A stretch of DNA of 8,858 nt from Azospirillum brasilense (GTDB taxonomy: Bacteria; Pseudomonadota; Alphaproteobacteria; Rickettsiales; UBA3002): contig QFOX01000074.1 in the NCBI GenBank assembly GCA_003241645.1, positions 1-8,858 of the forward strand. Reading direction: 5' to 3'. The notes under the pieces are model-generated. The model made no database searches and had not been told where the DNA came from. It saw nothing but the letters and a program-made list of their open reading frames with translations. The position numbers and the translations under genes are program-made. Below are positions 1 through 5,971 of this stretch, piece after piece. Position 1 is the first letter of the stretch, and each line of letters begins with the position of its first letter.

Positions 1-2
1 AG

Positions 3-404
3 GTCGAGAACCTCGACGACCTGAAAGGCATGTCGCGCACGCACCCGCGCGCGGCGTTGTTCATGCTCATCATGATGTTCTCAATGGCGGGCATTCCGCC
101 GTTCGCCGGCTTCTACGGGAAAATGTTCGTGTTCATGAGCGCCATTCAGGCGGAGCTCTACATCCTCGCGGTGGTGGGCGTGCTCACCAGCGTGGTGGCG
201 GCGTTCTACTACCTCAAGGTGGTGAAGCTCATGTATTTCGACGAGCCGGTGCTGGGCCTCGAGCGTTACGTGCCGTTCGTGAGCAAGGCGACCCTGTTCA
301 TTTGCGCGCTTGTGACCGGGCTTTTCTTCCTCTATCCTTCGGTGCTGCTTGATGCAGCCGCGAACGCAGCCGGAGTGTTTTTGGACAATGCCGAAGTCCC
401 TTGA
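3..404 (+). CDS. nuoN: NADH-quinone oxidoreductase subunit N, 3' end only
   Basis: This is the last 133 codons of NuoN, a proton-pumping antiporter-like membrane subunit of respiratory complex I; the 5' part lies outside the window. The frame is open from base 3. The visible part begins with the family segment ENLDDLKG, followed by a helix containing FSMAGIPPFAGFYGK, the conserved kinked-helix region of NuoN/ND2. Next comes a helix ending in VVAAFYYLKVVKLMYFDEP, also characteristic of the family, and a final hydrophobic helix near ATLFICALVTGLFFLYP. The protein ends NAEVP at a TGA (402-404). The internal ATG at base 30 is not the true start. Its last 17 bases overlap the start of birA, so the two are probably co-transcribed and translationally coupled. 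NuoN is normally the last nuo gene, consistent with non-nuo genes following. Confidence 0.95.
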   Translation, partial: VENLDDLKGMSRTHPRAALFMLIMMFSMAGIPPFAGFYGKMFVFMSAIQAELYILAVVGVLTSVVAAFYYLKVVKLMYFDEPVLGLERYVPFVSKATLFICALVTGLFFLYPSVLLDAAANAAGVFLDNAEVP

Positions 405-1161
405 GAGTAAGCTGATCGAAGATTACCACCTTCTTTCGTATGACGTGCTCGACAGCACCAACGAAGAGGCGAAGCGCTTAGCCGGTGGCGGCGCCAGCCA
501 TGGGGCGGTGATCTGGGCGAAGCGCCAGCAGGCGGGCCGTGGCCGCATGGGCCGCGAGTGGGTCTCGGCCGAAGGTAACCTGTTCGTCTCCATCCTGCTC
601 AGCCCGGAATGCGACCTTGCGACCTGCTCGCAGCTCTCGTTCGTAGCGGCCGTGGCCGCGGCGGAAACGCTGGAAGGCATCGTGCCCGACCAGCAGGAGA
701 TCGCCTGCAAATGGCCGAACGATATCCTGCTCAATGGCCGCAAGCTGGGCGGTATCCTGCTGGAATCCTTCACCACGCAGGAACCCTCGGGCCGTGAGTG
801 CCAGTGGGTGGTGGTGGGTGTTGGCATCAACATCGACAGCTTCCCCGAACATGTGATGTTCCCAGCTGCCTGCCTGCGCGATGCGGGGGTGGAGATCATC
901 TCGGCGAAGATCGTGCTGTCGCGCTTCATTTTCAATTTCATCAGCCATTACGATGCATGGGTGGGGGCTGGCTTCAAGCCGGTGCAGAAAGCGTGGCAAA
1001 AGCGCGCCTACCGCCTTGGCCACGAGGTTGAGGTCATCATTGGCGAGAAGAAGATCACCGGCGTGTTCGACGGCATCGACGCGGCCGGGCGGCTGCTGGT
1101 GCGGGCCGAATCCGGGGCCATCACGGGCATTTCCGCCGGTGACGTGTTCTTCAAGGAATAG
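388..1161 (+). CDS. birA: Biotin--[acetyl-CoA-carboxylase] ligase, catalytic-only (group I) BirA
   Basis: Cytoplasmic enzyme that activates biotin with ATP and attaches it to a lysine of biotin carboxyl carrier proteins such as AccB. From the chosen start it is 257 residues. Visible motifs are STNEEAKR near the N-terminus, the biotinyl-AMP-binding loop GRGRMGR (residues 50-56), and KWPNDILLNGRKLGG starting at the catalytic lysine K108. A small C-terminal BPL_C barrel ends in SAGDVFF. There is no N-terminal winged-helix DNA-binding domain, so unlike E. coli BirA it should not repress biotin genes itself. The ATG at 388 is preferred over the in-frame ATG at 349 because it leaves only 17 bp of overlap with nuoN and the protein then begins just before the conserved catalytic core. 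A GGAG-like sequence (372-375) lies 12 bases upstream. Confidence 0.93.
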   Translation: MPKSLESKLIEDYHLLSYDVLDSTNEEAKRLAGGGASHGAVIWAKRQQAGRGRMGREWVSAEGNLFVSILLSPECDLATCSQLSFVAAVAAAETLEGIVPDQQEIACKWPNDILLNGRKLGGILLESFTTQEPSGRECQWVVVGVGINIDSFPEHVMFPAACLRDAGVEIISAKIVLSRFIFNFISHYDAWVGAGFKPVQKAWQKRAYRLGHEVEVIIGEKKITGVFDGIDAAGRLLVRAESGAITGISAGDVFFKE

Positions 1162-1164
1162 GCC

Positions 1165-1932
1165 GTGCTGCTCGCCATCGACATCGGCAATACCAACATT
1201 GTTTTCGCGCTGTGCGAGGGCGACACCACGCACGCGCAATGGCGCATCCGCACGGAAGTGCACCGCACCGCCGACGAATATGCCGTGTGGCTGTTCGCGC
1301 TGATGCGCGGCAAGGGTTTCGAGCCGTCGGTCGTCACCGCATCCATCGTGTCGTCCGTGGTGCCGGACGTGAACTTCGCCATCAAAAGCTTCGTGCGCGG
1401 GTACCTGTCGTGCGAGCCGCAGGTCATCACCGGCGGTGAGATCGACCTTGGCATGCCGGTGCGCATCGACAATCCGCGCGAGCTGGGTGCCGACCGCCTC
1501 ATCAACGCCTACGCCGCATGGGCGGAACATAAACAGGCGCTCATCGTGATTGATTTCGGCACCGCCACCACGTTCGACGTGGTCTCGGGCAAGGGCGAAT
1601 ATCTCGGCGGCGTCATTGCCCCCGGCATCAACCTGTCGCTGGAAGCGCTGCGCGCCGCCGCGGCCAAGCTGCACGGCGTGGCCATTGCCCGCCCGCAAAA
1701 GGTCGTGGGCACCAACACCACGGGCGCCATGCAGGCGGGCATCTATTTCGGCTATACCGGCATGATCGAAGGCATCGTCACGCGCATTCAGGCCGAACGC
1801 GGCGAGCCGTGCAAGGTCATCGCCACGGGCGGGCTTGCCCCGCTTTACGCCGAAGCAAGCAGCATGATCGATTTGGTCGATGCTGACCTGACCATCCGCG
1901 GCCTGTGCCGCATTCACCAGAAACGGGGCTAA
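1165..1932 (+). CDS. coaX: Type III pantothenate kinase
   Basis: Catalyses ATP-dependent phosphorylation of pantothenate, the first step of coenzyme A synthesis, in the cytoplasm. The 255-residue length is normal for the family. The start is a GTG three bases after the birA stop, placing the phosphate-binding motif DIGNTN at residues 6-11 as expected. Other hallmarks of this ASKHA-fold enzyme are GADRLINAYAAW (from about residue 107), DFGTATTFDVV (from D130), GGVIAPGINLSLEAL (from G148) and the late glycine-rich ATGGLAP segment. CoaX replaces the E. coli-type kinase CoaA in many Alphaproteobacteria and, by family knowledge, is potassium-dependent and not feedback-inhibited by CoA. It ends in TAA immediately before the rnj ATG. 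Its position between birA and rnj is the usual alphaproteobacterial arrangement. Confidence 0.95.
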   Translation: MLLAIDIGNTNIVFALCEGDTTHAQWRIRTEVHRTADEYAVWLFALMRGKGFEPSVVTASIVSSVVPDVNFAIKSFVRGYLSCEPQVITGGEIDLGMPVRIDNPRELGADRLINAYAAWAEHKQALIVIDFGTATTFDVVSGKGEYLGGVIAPGINLSLEALRAAAAKLHGVAIARPQKVVGTNTTGAMQAGIYFGYTGMIEGIVTRIQAERGEPCKVIATGGLAPLYAEASSMIDLVDADLTIRGLCRIHQKRG

Positions 1933-3594
1933 ATGGCCATCAACTACAAACAATACGACAACGACCTGCTGTTCGTGCCGCTGGGCGGCAGCAACGAGAT
2001 CGGCATGAACTTCAACCTCTACCGCTACAAGGGGAAGTGGATCATCATTGATTGCGGCATTGGCTTTGCCGATGATTACCTGCCGGGGGTGGATATTGTC
2101 GTGCCGAACATCGACGCGCTGGCCGCCTTCAAGAACGACATTGTCGGCCTCATCCTCACCCACGCGCACGAGGACCATGTGGGCGCAGTCGCCTATCTCT
2201 GGCCCGAGATCGGCTGCCCGATTTACGCCACGCCGTTCACTGCTGCCGTGCTGAAGAACAAGCTGGCCGAAGAGGGGCTGAAAGGCAAAGCGAAGGTGCA
2301 TGAGGTGAAGGCCGGGGAAACCTACCAGCTCGGGCCGTTCGGCTTCGAGATGGTGCCCATTACCCACTCCATTCCCGAAATGCACGCCATTGCGCTGCGC
2401 ACCGATGTGGGCGTGGTCATGCATACCGGCGACTGGAAGCTGGATGCCGCGCCGCAGATCGGCGTGACGACGGATGAACAGACCCTCGCCAAATATGGCG
2501 ACGAGGGCGTGCTGGCCATGGTGTGCGATTCCACCAACGTGTTCGTGGAAGGCGAATCCGGCTCGGAGGCCGACGTGCGCACCAGCCTTACCGACATTAT
2601 CGCGCAGTGCGACCAGCGCGTGGTGGTCACCACCTTCTCCAGCAACATTGCGCGGCTGGAAACGGTCATTCGCGCGGCCGTGTCGGCCGGGCGTTCGGTG
2701 GCGCTGGCGGGCAAATCCATCTGGCGCATGGTCGCCGCCGCGCAGGAAGCGGGCTACCTGATCGACGTGCCCGAATTCCTGACCGACCAGCAGGGCATGC
2801 AGCTGGCACGCGACAAGGTCGCGTTCATCTGCACCGGCTGCCAGGGCGAATCGCGCGCCGCCCTCTCGAAGATCGCGCGTGGCGAACACCCGGCCATTCG
2901 CCTTGCCCCCGGCGACACGGTCATTTTCAGCTCGCGCACCATTCCGGGCAACGAGAAGAACGTTGGCTACATCCATAACCGCATCACCGAGCTGGGGGTC
3001 GAGGTCATCAACCACCATAACGGCTTCGTGCATGTGTCGGGCCACCCGGCGCGGCTGGAGCTGGAGCGCATGTACCAGCTGGTGCGCCCGAAAATCGCCG
3101 TGCCCACGCATGGCGAGGCGCGCCACATCCGCGAGCATGCGAAATTCGCGCGTGCCCTGCAGGTGCCCACCGCCATCGAGGCCGAGAACGGAAGTATCCT
3201 GCGCCTGAACGGGCCGAACCCCGGCGTTATCGGCAAAGAACATACCGGCTACCTCGCGCTGGATGGGAACACCTTCATTCCCAGCGATTCCGGCATCATC
3301 CGCACCCGTCGCAAAATTCGCGATGAGGGTTTCATCATCGTGTCCGTGGTGCTGAAGAAGAATCTGGAACTGGCGGGCCGCCCGAAAATCTCGGCCCCCG
3401 GCAGCATGGATGCCGCCGAGGACCGCGAGCTGATGAACGCCATGGTCGATGCCGTGGCCGAGGTGGTGGAGCGCGGCAAATGGGCCGGTCGCCTAAGCCA
3501 GATGGAAGAGGCCATCCGCCAGCAACTGCGCAAATTCACGCGCGACGAGCTGGGCAAAAAGCCCGTGCTGGATGTGCATTTGCACCAATTGTAG
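1933..3594 (+). CDS. rnj: Ribonuclease J
   Basis: Metallo-beta-lactamase/beta-CASP ribonuclease with 5'-3' exonuclease and endonuclease activity, acting in mRNA turnover and rRNA maturation. The 553 residues match the usual length. Zinc-binding motifs are all present: HAHEDH at residues 77-82, H145 in THSIPE, HTGDW with H164 and D167, and H393 in PTHGE. The N-terminal GGSNEIGMN (18-26) and the beta-CASP motif HVSGH (367-371) identify RNase J rather than RNase Z or CPSF types. A C-terminal domain of about 100 residues follows. The ATG directly abuts the coaX TAA with no spacer. Upstream there is only a weak GGGG (1925-1928), so translation probably relies on coupling to coaX. The gene ends at TAG 3592-3594, just before the palindromic element. 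Confidence 0.96.
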   Translation: MAINYKQYDNDLLFVPLGGSNEIGMNFNLYRYKGKWIIIDCGIGFADDYLPGVDIVVPNIDALAAFKNDIVGLILTHAHEDHVGAVAYLWPEIGCPIYATPFTAAVLKNKLAEEGLKGKAKVHEVKAGETYQLGPFGFEMVPITHSIPEMHAIALRTDVGVVMHTGDWKLDAAPQIGVTTDEQTLAKYGDEGVLAMVCDSTNVFVEGESGSEADVRTSLTDIIAQCDQRVVVTTFSSNIARLETVIRAAVSAGRSVALAGKSIWRMVAAAQEAGYLIDVPEFLTDQQGMQLARDKVAFICTGCQGESRAALSKIARGEHPAIRLAPGDTVIFSSRTIPGNEKNVGYIHNRITELGVEVINHHNGFVHVSGHPARLELERMYQLVRPKIAVPTHGEARHIREHAKFARALQVPTAIEAENGSILRLNGPNPGVIGKEHTGYLALDGNTFIPSDSGIIRTRRKIRDEGFIIVSVVLKKNLELAGRPKISAPGSMDAAEDRELMNAMVDAVAEVVERGKWAGRLSQMEEAIRQQLRKFTRDELGKKPVLDVHLHQL

Positions 3595-3604
3595 TTTTAG
3601 AGGT

Positions 3605-3678
3605 TTGTCATCCTGAGCAACGCGAAGGATCTGGCACATCTCCGCAAAGAGATGCTTCGCTTACGCTCAGCATGACAA
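3605..3678. repeat. Palindromic intergenic element between convergent genes
   Basis: The left arm (3605-3632, starting TTGTCATCCTGAGC) and the right arm (3650-3678, ending GCTCAGCATGACAA) are imperfect inverted copies that agree at about 23 of 28-29 positions. Each arm is also palindromic on its own: ATCCT (3610-3614) pairs with AGGAT (3626-3630), and ATGCT (3652-3656) pairs with AGCAT (3669-3673). The middle can form CATCTC (3637-3642) against GAGATG (3649-3654) around a six-base loop. The element fills most of the 87 bp between the rnj stop and the stop of the opposing gene. I recall similar CATCCTGAGCG-type palindromes as dispersed intergenic repeats in many bacterial genomes, but copy number cannot be judged here. 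A role as a bidirectional 3' end, RNA stability element or terminator is inference. There is no clear U-tract. Confidence 0.8.
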
Positions 3679-3681
3679 TGG

Positions 3682-4761
3682 CTAAACCGCGGTGGCAATC
3701 TGGCGCTGGTGCAGCGGGCCTTCATGCTGCACGCTATTGGCCACGGTGCTGGGCACCTCATCCAGTCCGGCGATCACGCGCGGGCTAATGGGCACGCCGC
3801 GCGGCGTAGCAGGGTGGGGGTGTGATTCAGCCACGTCCTTCTGGGCGGGTGCCTGCGTCGGCTCCGTCACGTTGATCTTCATGGATGCCGTGTCCTTCGT
3901 GGCCGGAACAGGCGTTTCCGGCAGGATCTCTTTGATCTCGGTCACGGGCGTGTTCTGCAGCGTCTGCTGCGTGGGGGCGGTGGCACCCAGCGCTGCGATC
4001 TCCTGCTCATGCGCGCGCACCTGTTCTTCAATGCTTTTCGTGTCGTGCATGGCCATGGCCGATTTATCGAGCCAGCTGCGCACATAGAAACGGTCCAGCC
4101 CCATCACGGCGCCGCTGGCACCGCCAAGCGCCGCGCCAACCCCTGCAGCCAGTGCATGCGCAAAACCAAAGCCGAATGCTTCAGTGGTAGCAGCCGCACC
4201 AAGCGCTTCAAAAACAAAGTGGCCAGCGAACGCCATGCCCACGGGGGTCATCAGCAGTAACGCCGCGCCAACGCCCAGCGCCGCGCCAACCAGTACCGGG
4301 CGCAGGTGGAACATGTGCGCGGGCGGTTTGGATTCATGCTGCTTGGCCAGCAGGTCCTTGATCATGTTGGCTTCGGCGTCGAACTCCGGCGTGTCCGGCA
4401 GGTCGTAGTAACGGTCCAGCAGGTAGCGGCGTTTCTCGCTCATCTCGGCGGATTCGGCGGTGATCGCCGCGAACGAGCCGATATTGCCGAAGGTGCTTGC
4501 GCCCTTATACAGGCCGAGGCCGCCCATGGCGGGAATGAGGGCGAAGGCCGCGGGGCCCGCCACCAGCGTCAGCGGCAGGGCGACCAGCGCACCAATGCCC
4601 GCACCGATGGTGCCGTACAGCGTGCTGCCGCCCACGGTGCCTTGCAGGAAACCCTTATAGCCCGCCGATAGCAACCGGCGGTAATACGGGCTCTGCTCGC
4701 TGCTCACGCCCGCGGTGGGCGTAGTGCGCAGCTTCAGCTGGGTGGTGGTCAGGTCAGCCAT
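3682..4761 (-). CDS. Uncharacterised glycine-rich multi-pass membrane protein
   Basis: I do not recognise this 359-residue protein. After a short polar N-terminus (about 1-40) comes a glycine-rich hydrophobic hairpin (about 41-84), with GTIGAGIGALVALPL followed by AFALIPAMGGLGLYKG. A charged linker follows (about 103-154, rich in E, K, R, D and Y). A second hydrophobic pair comes next (about 155-222), including VLVGAALGVGAALLLM and AAGVGAALGGASGAVMG. The remainder is a soluble tail of about 130 residues: a short charged helical start (KSIEEQVRAHEQEI) and then a Thr/Pro/Ala-rich, probably disordered stretch. The GxxxG-like spacing suggests tightly packed helices. The start ATG has only a weak GGA upstream. 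It is the only minus-strand gene in the window and is convergent with rnj. Coding is plausible because no other frame here looks like a real protein and composition matches the neighbours. Confidence 0.78.
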   Translation of the reverse strand: MADLTTTQLKLRTTPTAGVSSEQSPYYRRLLSAGYKGFLQGTVGGSTLYGTIGAGIGALVALPLTLVAGPAAFALIPAMGGLGLYKGASTFGNIGSFAAITAESAEMSEKRRYLLDRYYDLPDTPEFDAEANMIKDLLAKQHESKPPAHMFHLRPVLVGAALGVGAALLLMTPVGMAFAGHFVFEALGAAATTEAFGFGFAHALAAGVGAALGGASGAVMGLDRFYVRSWLDKSAMAMHDTKSIEEQVRAHEQEIAALGATAPTQQTLQNTPVTEIKEILPETPVPATKDTASMKINVTEPTQAPAQKDVAESHPHPATPRGVPISPRVIAGLDEVPSTVANSVQHEGPLHQRQIATAV

Positions 4762-4821
4762 TACGTTCCAAAAGTTAGCCTATTTCTACGTTGTTATCCT
4801 ACCATAATGGGCGCCAGGGAT

Positions 4822-4842
4822 TGTGAACATTCTGTGACATTT
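4822..4842 (+). promoter_or_regulatory. Tandem TGTGA(A)CATT direct repeat, candidate operator
   Basis: TGTGAACATT (4822-4831) and TGTGACATTT (4833-4842) begin 11 bases apart, about one helical turn. The second copy covers the predicted -35 box of the downstream gene. This spacing and position would suit a transcription factor binding one face of the DNA, but no regulator family can be assigned and chance similarity is possible. Confidence 0.3.
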
Positions 4843-4862
4843 GGCCAAAACCCTGCTATGAA
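4834..4862 (+). promoter_or_regulatory. Predicted sigma-70-type promoter for the DUF1467 gene
   Basis: A -35 box GTGACA (4834-4839) is followed by exactly 17 bp and then the -10 box TATGAA (4857-4862), which is preceded by an extended -10 TG (4854-4855). Initiation about seven bases downstream would fall at 4868-4870, next to the ATG at 4870, predicting a leaderless or nearly leaderless mRNA. Confidence 0.5.
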
Positions 4863-4869
4863 CGCGGCC

Positions 4870-5391
4870 ATGAGCCTGTTCGAATTGATCCTCGTTTACA
4901 TCATCAGCTGGTGGCTGGCGCTGTTCATGGTGCTGCCCTGGGGCGTGCGCATGGCGGCATCACCCGGTGCGGGGCATGCGCCGTCGGCCCCGGTGAACCC
5001 GAAGCTGCGCAAAAAACTGCTGATCACCAGCCTGCTGGCCTTTGCGGGCCCGCTCATTGGGCTGGGTATTTCGGCCGCCCGCGCCGAGCCTGCAGGCATC
5101 TACCATGCGGGCAGCAACGACTGCGCACCCCCGGCCGACATGGCGGCGGATGCGTCCATCAACGCCACCGACAGCGACGCGACCATGGGCGGCACGGCGG
5201 ATATGGGGCAGGTGCCCACCTTTTTGGATGCGCCCGCCAGTGACTACACGAACAACGATGCCATTCGCGAGCGCGCGCCTTTTAGCAACGTGCAGCTTGG
5301 CGTCATCACCACTGATACCGCCACCGGGGAAACCCGCATGAACGGCCAACCCATCACCGCGGCGGGCAGCAAACCCGCGCACTGCCCTTAA
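4870..5391 (+). CDS. DUF1467-like inner-membrane protein with long periplasmic C-terminal tail
   Basis: The first 70 or so residues resemble DUF1467, a small two-helix membrane family of unknown function that sits upstream of proS in many Alphaproteobacteria. Helix 1 (about 4-26) contains YIISWWLALFMVLPWGVR, the recognisable WW...LPxGVR signature. A proline-rich loop ending in PKLRKKL leads to helix 2 (about 50-70). The basic loop suggests both termini face the periplasm. The family is normally under about 100 residues, but this protein continues for about 100 more (E73-P173) with a polar Ala/Asp/Thr-rich tail holding two cysteines (C85, C172). Helix 2 ends ISAARAEP, which looks like a signal-peptidase site after ARA (70-72). 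The ATG at 4870 is chosen over upstream ATGs at 4807 and 4858 because the best promoter overlaps those and the family start fits. No Shine-Dalgarno is visible. Confidence 0.75.
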   Translation: MSLFELILVYIISWWLALFMVLPWGVRMAASPGAGHAPSAPVNPKLRKKLLITSLLAFAGPLIGLGISAARAEPAGIYHAGSNDCAPPADMAADASINATDSDATMGGTADMGQVPTFLDAPASDYTNNDAIRERAPFSNVQLGVITTDTATGETRMNGQPITAAGSKPAHCP

Positions 5392-5394
5392 GGA
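5390..5394 (+). promoter_or_regulatory. Ribosome binding site overlapping the upstream stop codon
   Basis: AAGGA, six bases before the lipoprotein ATG, uses the last two bases of the DUF1467-gene TAA stop (5389-5391). The two genes are therefore probably co-transcribed, with termination and initiation close together. Confidence 0.7.
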
Positions 5395-5400
5395 TTCCTC

Positions 5401-5880
5401 ATGAAATACGTTCTTAGCCTTGCATTGCTCACCGTTCTGGCAGGTTGCGCCGGCGGCCCGCAGAACCCCGAGATCGGCTATTGCGCCAGCTACGGCCTGA
5501 AACCCGGCGATGCCGAATACCAGAACTGCCATGCCTTCTATTACGAGCAGGAAGCGGCCTTCGGCCGCGACCGCGCCATCTGTGAAGCCGAGGCCGATGG
5601 GCTCTACCCGCGCAACCTTTACAGCCGCCCCAGCTCGTACCCCGTGCGCCGTTACGGCATGCGTGGCGGCTTCCCCCGCACCGAGATGGTGCATGTGGGC
5701 GCCGACTACCAGCACAACGCACAGCTCGATAATTTGCGCATGCGCATCATCGAGCCGTGCATGCAGGTGCGCGGCTGGAATTCCGGCAGCGTGTGGACGG
5801 CGGGTCGCCACCCGGTGAACATGTATCCGCTGAACAAGCCGAAGCCGCTGCTGAACGATAAACTGCCCTGGCAGAAATAA
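5401..5880 (+). CDS. Cysteine-containing lipoprotein of unknown function
   Basis: This 159-residue protein begins with a short signal peptide and a clear lipobox, VLAGC, with lipidated C16. The mature chain has four more cysteines: C28, C43, C61 and C120. C28 and C43 frame the segment CASYGLKPGDAEYQNC, a pattern I associate with small alphaproteobacterial secreted proteins (C-x-SYG-xx-PG...C). Near the end is a second recurrent pattern, CMQVRGW (C120-W126). The even number of non-lipid cysteines would allow two disulfides in the periplasm. The middle is rich in Tyr, Arg and Pro (about 68-95). It follows the DUF1467 gene by 9 bp and precedes proS, whose own promoter lies between. Its function is unknown. 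It would be a client of the LolCD exporter encoded nearby only in the general sense that any outer-membrane lipoprotein would be. Confidence 0.85.
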   Translation: MKYVLSLALLTVLAGCAGGPQNPEIGYCASYGLKPGDAEYQNCHAFYYEQEAAFGRDRAICEAEADGLYPRNLYSRPSSYPVRRYGMRGGFPRTEMVHVGADYQHNAQLDNLRMRIIEPCMQVRGWNSGSVWTAGRHPVNMYPLNKPKPLLNDKLPWQK

Positions 5881-5914
5881 GGCGAAAAACCTGTCGATAA
5901 GCCAGCGTGGGCCA

Positions 5915-5942
5915 TTGCAATTTCGCGGGCCTGCGCCATAGT
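5915..5942 (+). promoter_or_regulatory. Predicted promoter of proS-lolC-lolD
   Basis: TTGCAA (5915-5920), a 16-bp spacer and CATAGT (5937-5942) form a sigma-70-like promoter in the 91-bp gap between the lipoprotein gene and proS. Initiation near 5949 would leave a leader of about 23 bases containing the proS ribosome binding site. Confidence 0.45.
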
Positions 5943-5957
5943 GCGCGCTCAACGAAC

Positions 5958-5963
5958 GGAGAG
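5958..5963 (+). promoter_or_regulatory. proS ribosome binding site
   Basis: GGAGAG ends eight bases before the ATG at 5972 and supports that start. The protein then begins MRLSHYFLPL, the usual N-terminus of this ProRS type. Confidence 0.75.
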
Positions 5964-5971
5964 CCTGCGCC

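Larger units (their letters stand above)
4762..4869. other. Divergent intergenic region
   Basis: 108 bp separating the minus-strand membrane-protein gene from the + strand DUF1467 gene. It is AT-richer than its surroundings, holds the direct repeat and + strand promoter listed separately, and contains a 10-bp perfect palindrome TTTGGCCAAA (4840-4849) inside the promoter spacer. No convincing minus-strand promoter is visible. The best candidate reads TTCACA (4827-4822), then 15 bp, then TATGGT (4806-4801), and its spacing is short. Confidence 0.6.

Noticed and set aside
478..3243. 921-codon open frame on the minus strand
   Set aside because: It lies opposite birA, coaX and rnj, which are unmistakable and share a single frame. 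The translation is His/Arg/Gly/Ala/Asp-rich with no domain, as expected for the mirror of GC-rich codons.
3595..3681. Classical rho-independent terminator after rnj
   Set aside because: The palindrome is long and imperfect and is not followed by a T-run on either strand, so it was recorded as a repeat element rather than a terminator.
3480..3788. Small + strand open frame crossing the palindrome
   Set aside because: It begins inside rnj in another frame and reads through the repeat (HPEQREGSG-like translation). No ribosome binding site or protein-like character.
4801..4827. Minus-strand promoter TTCACA / TATGGT for the membrane-protein gene
   Set aside because: The spacer is only 15 bp and both boxes deviate from consensus, so the evidence is too weak to annotate as a feature.
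4807..4869. Longer start (ATG 4807) for the DUF1467 gene
   Set aside because: The extra 21 residues are polar, lack a Shine-Dalgarno and overlap the predicted promoter. The family-like N-terminus begins at 4870.
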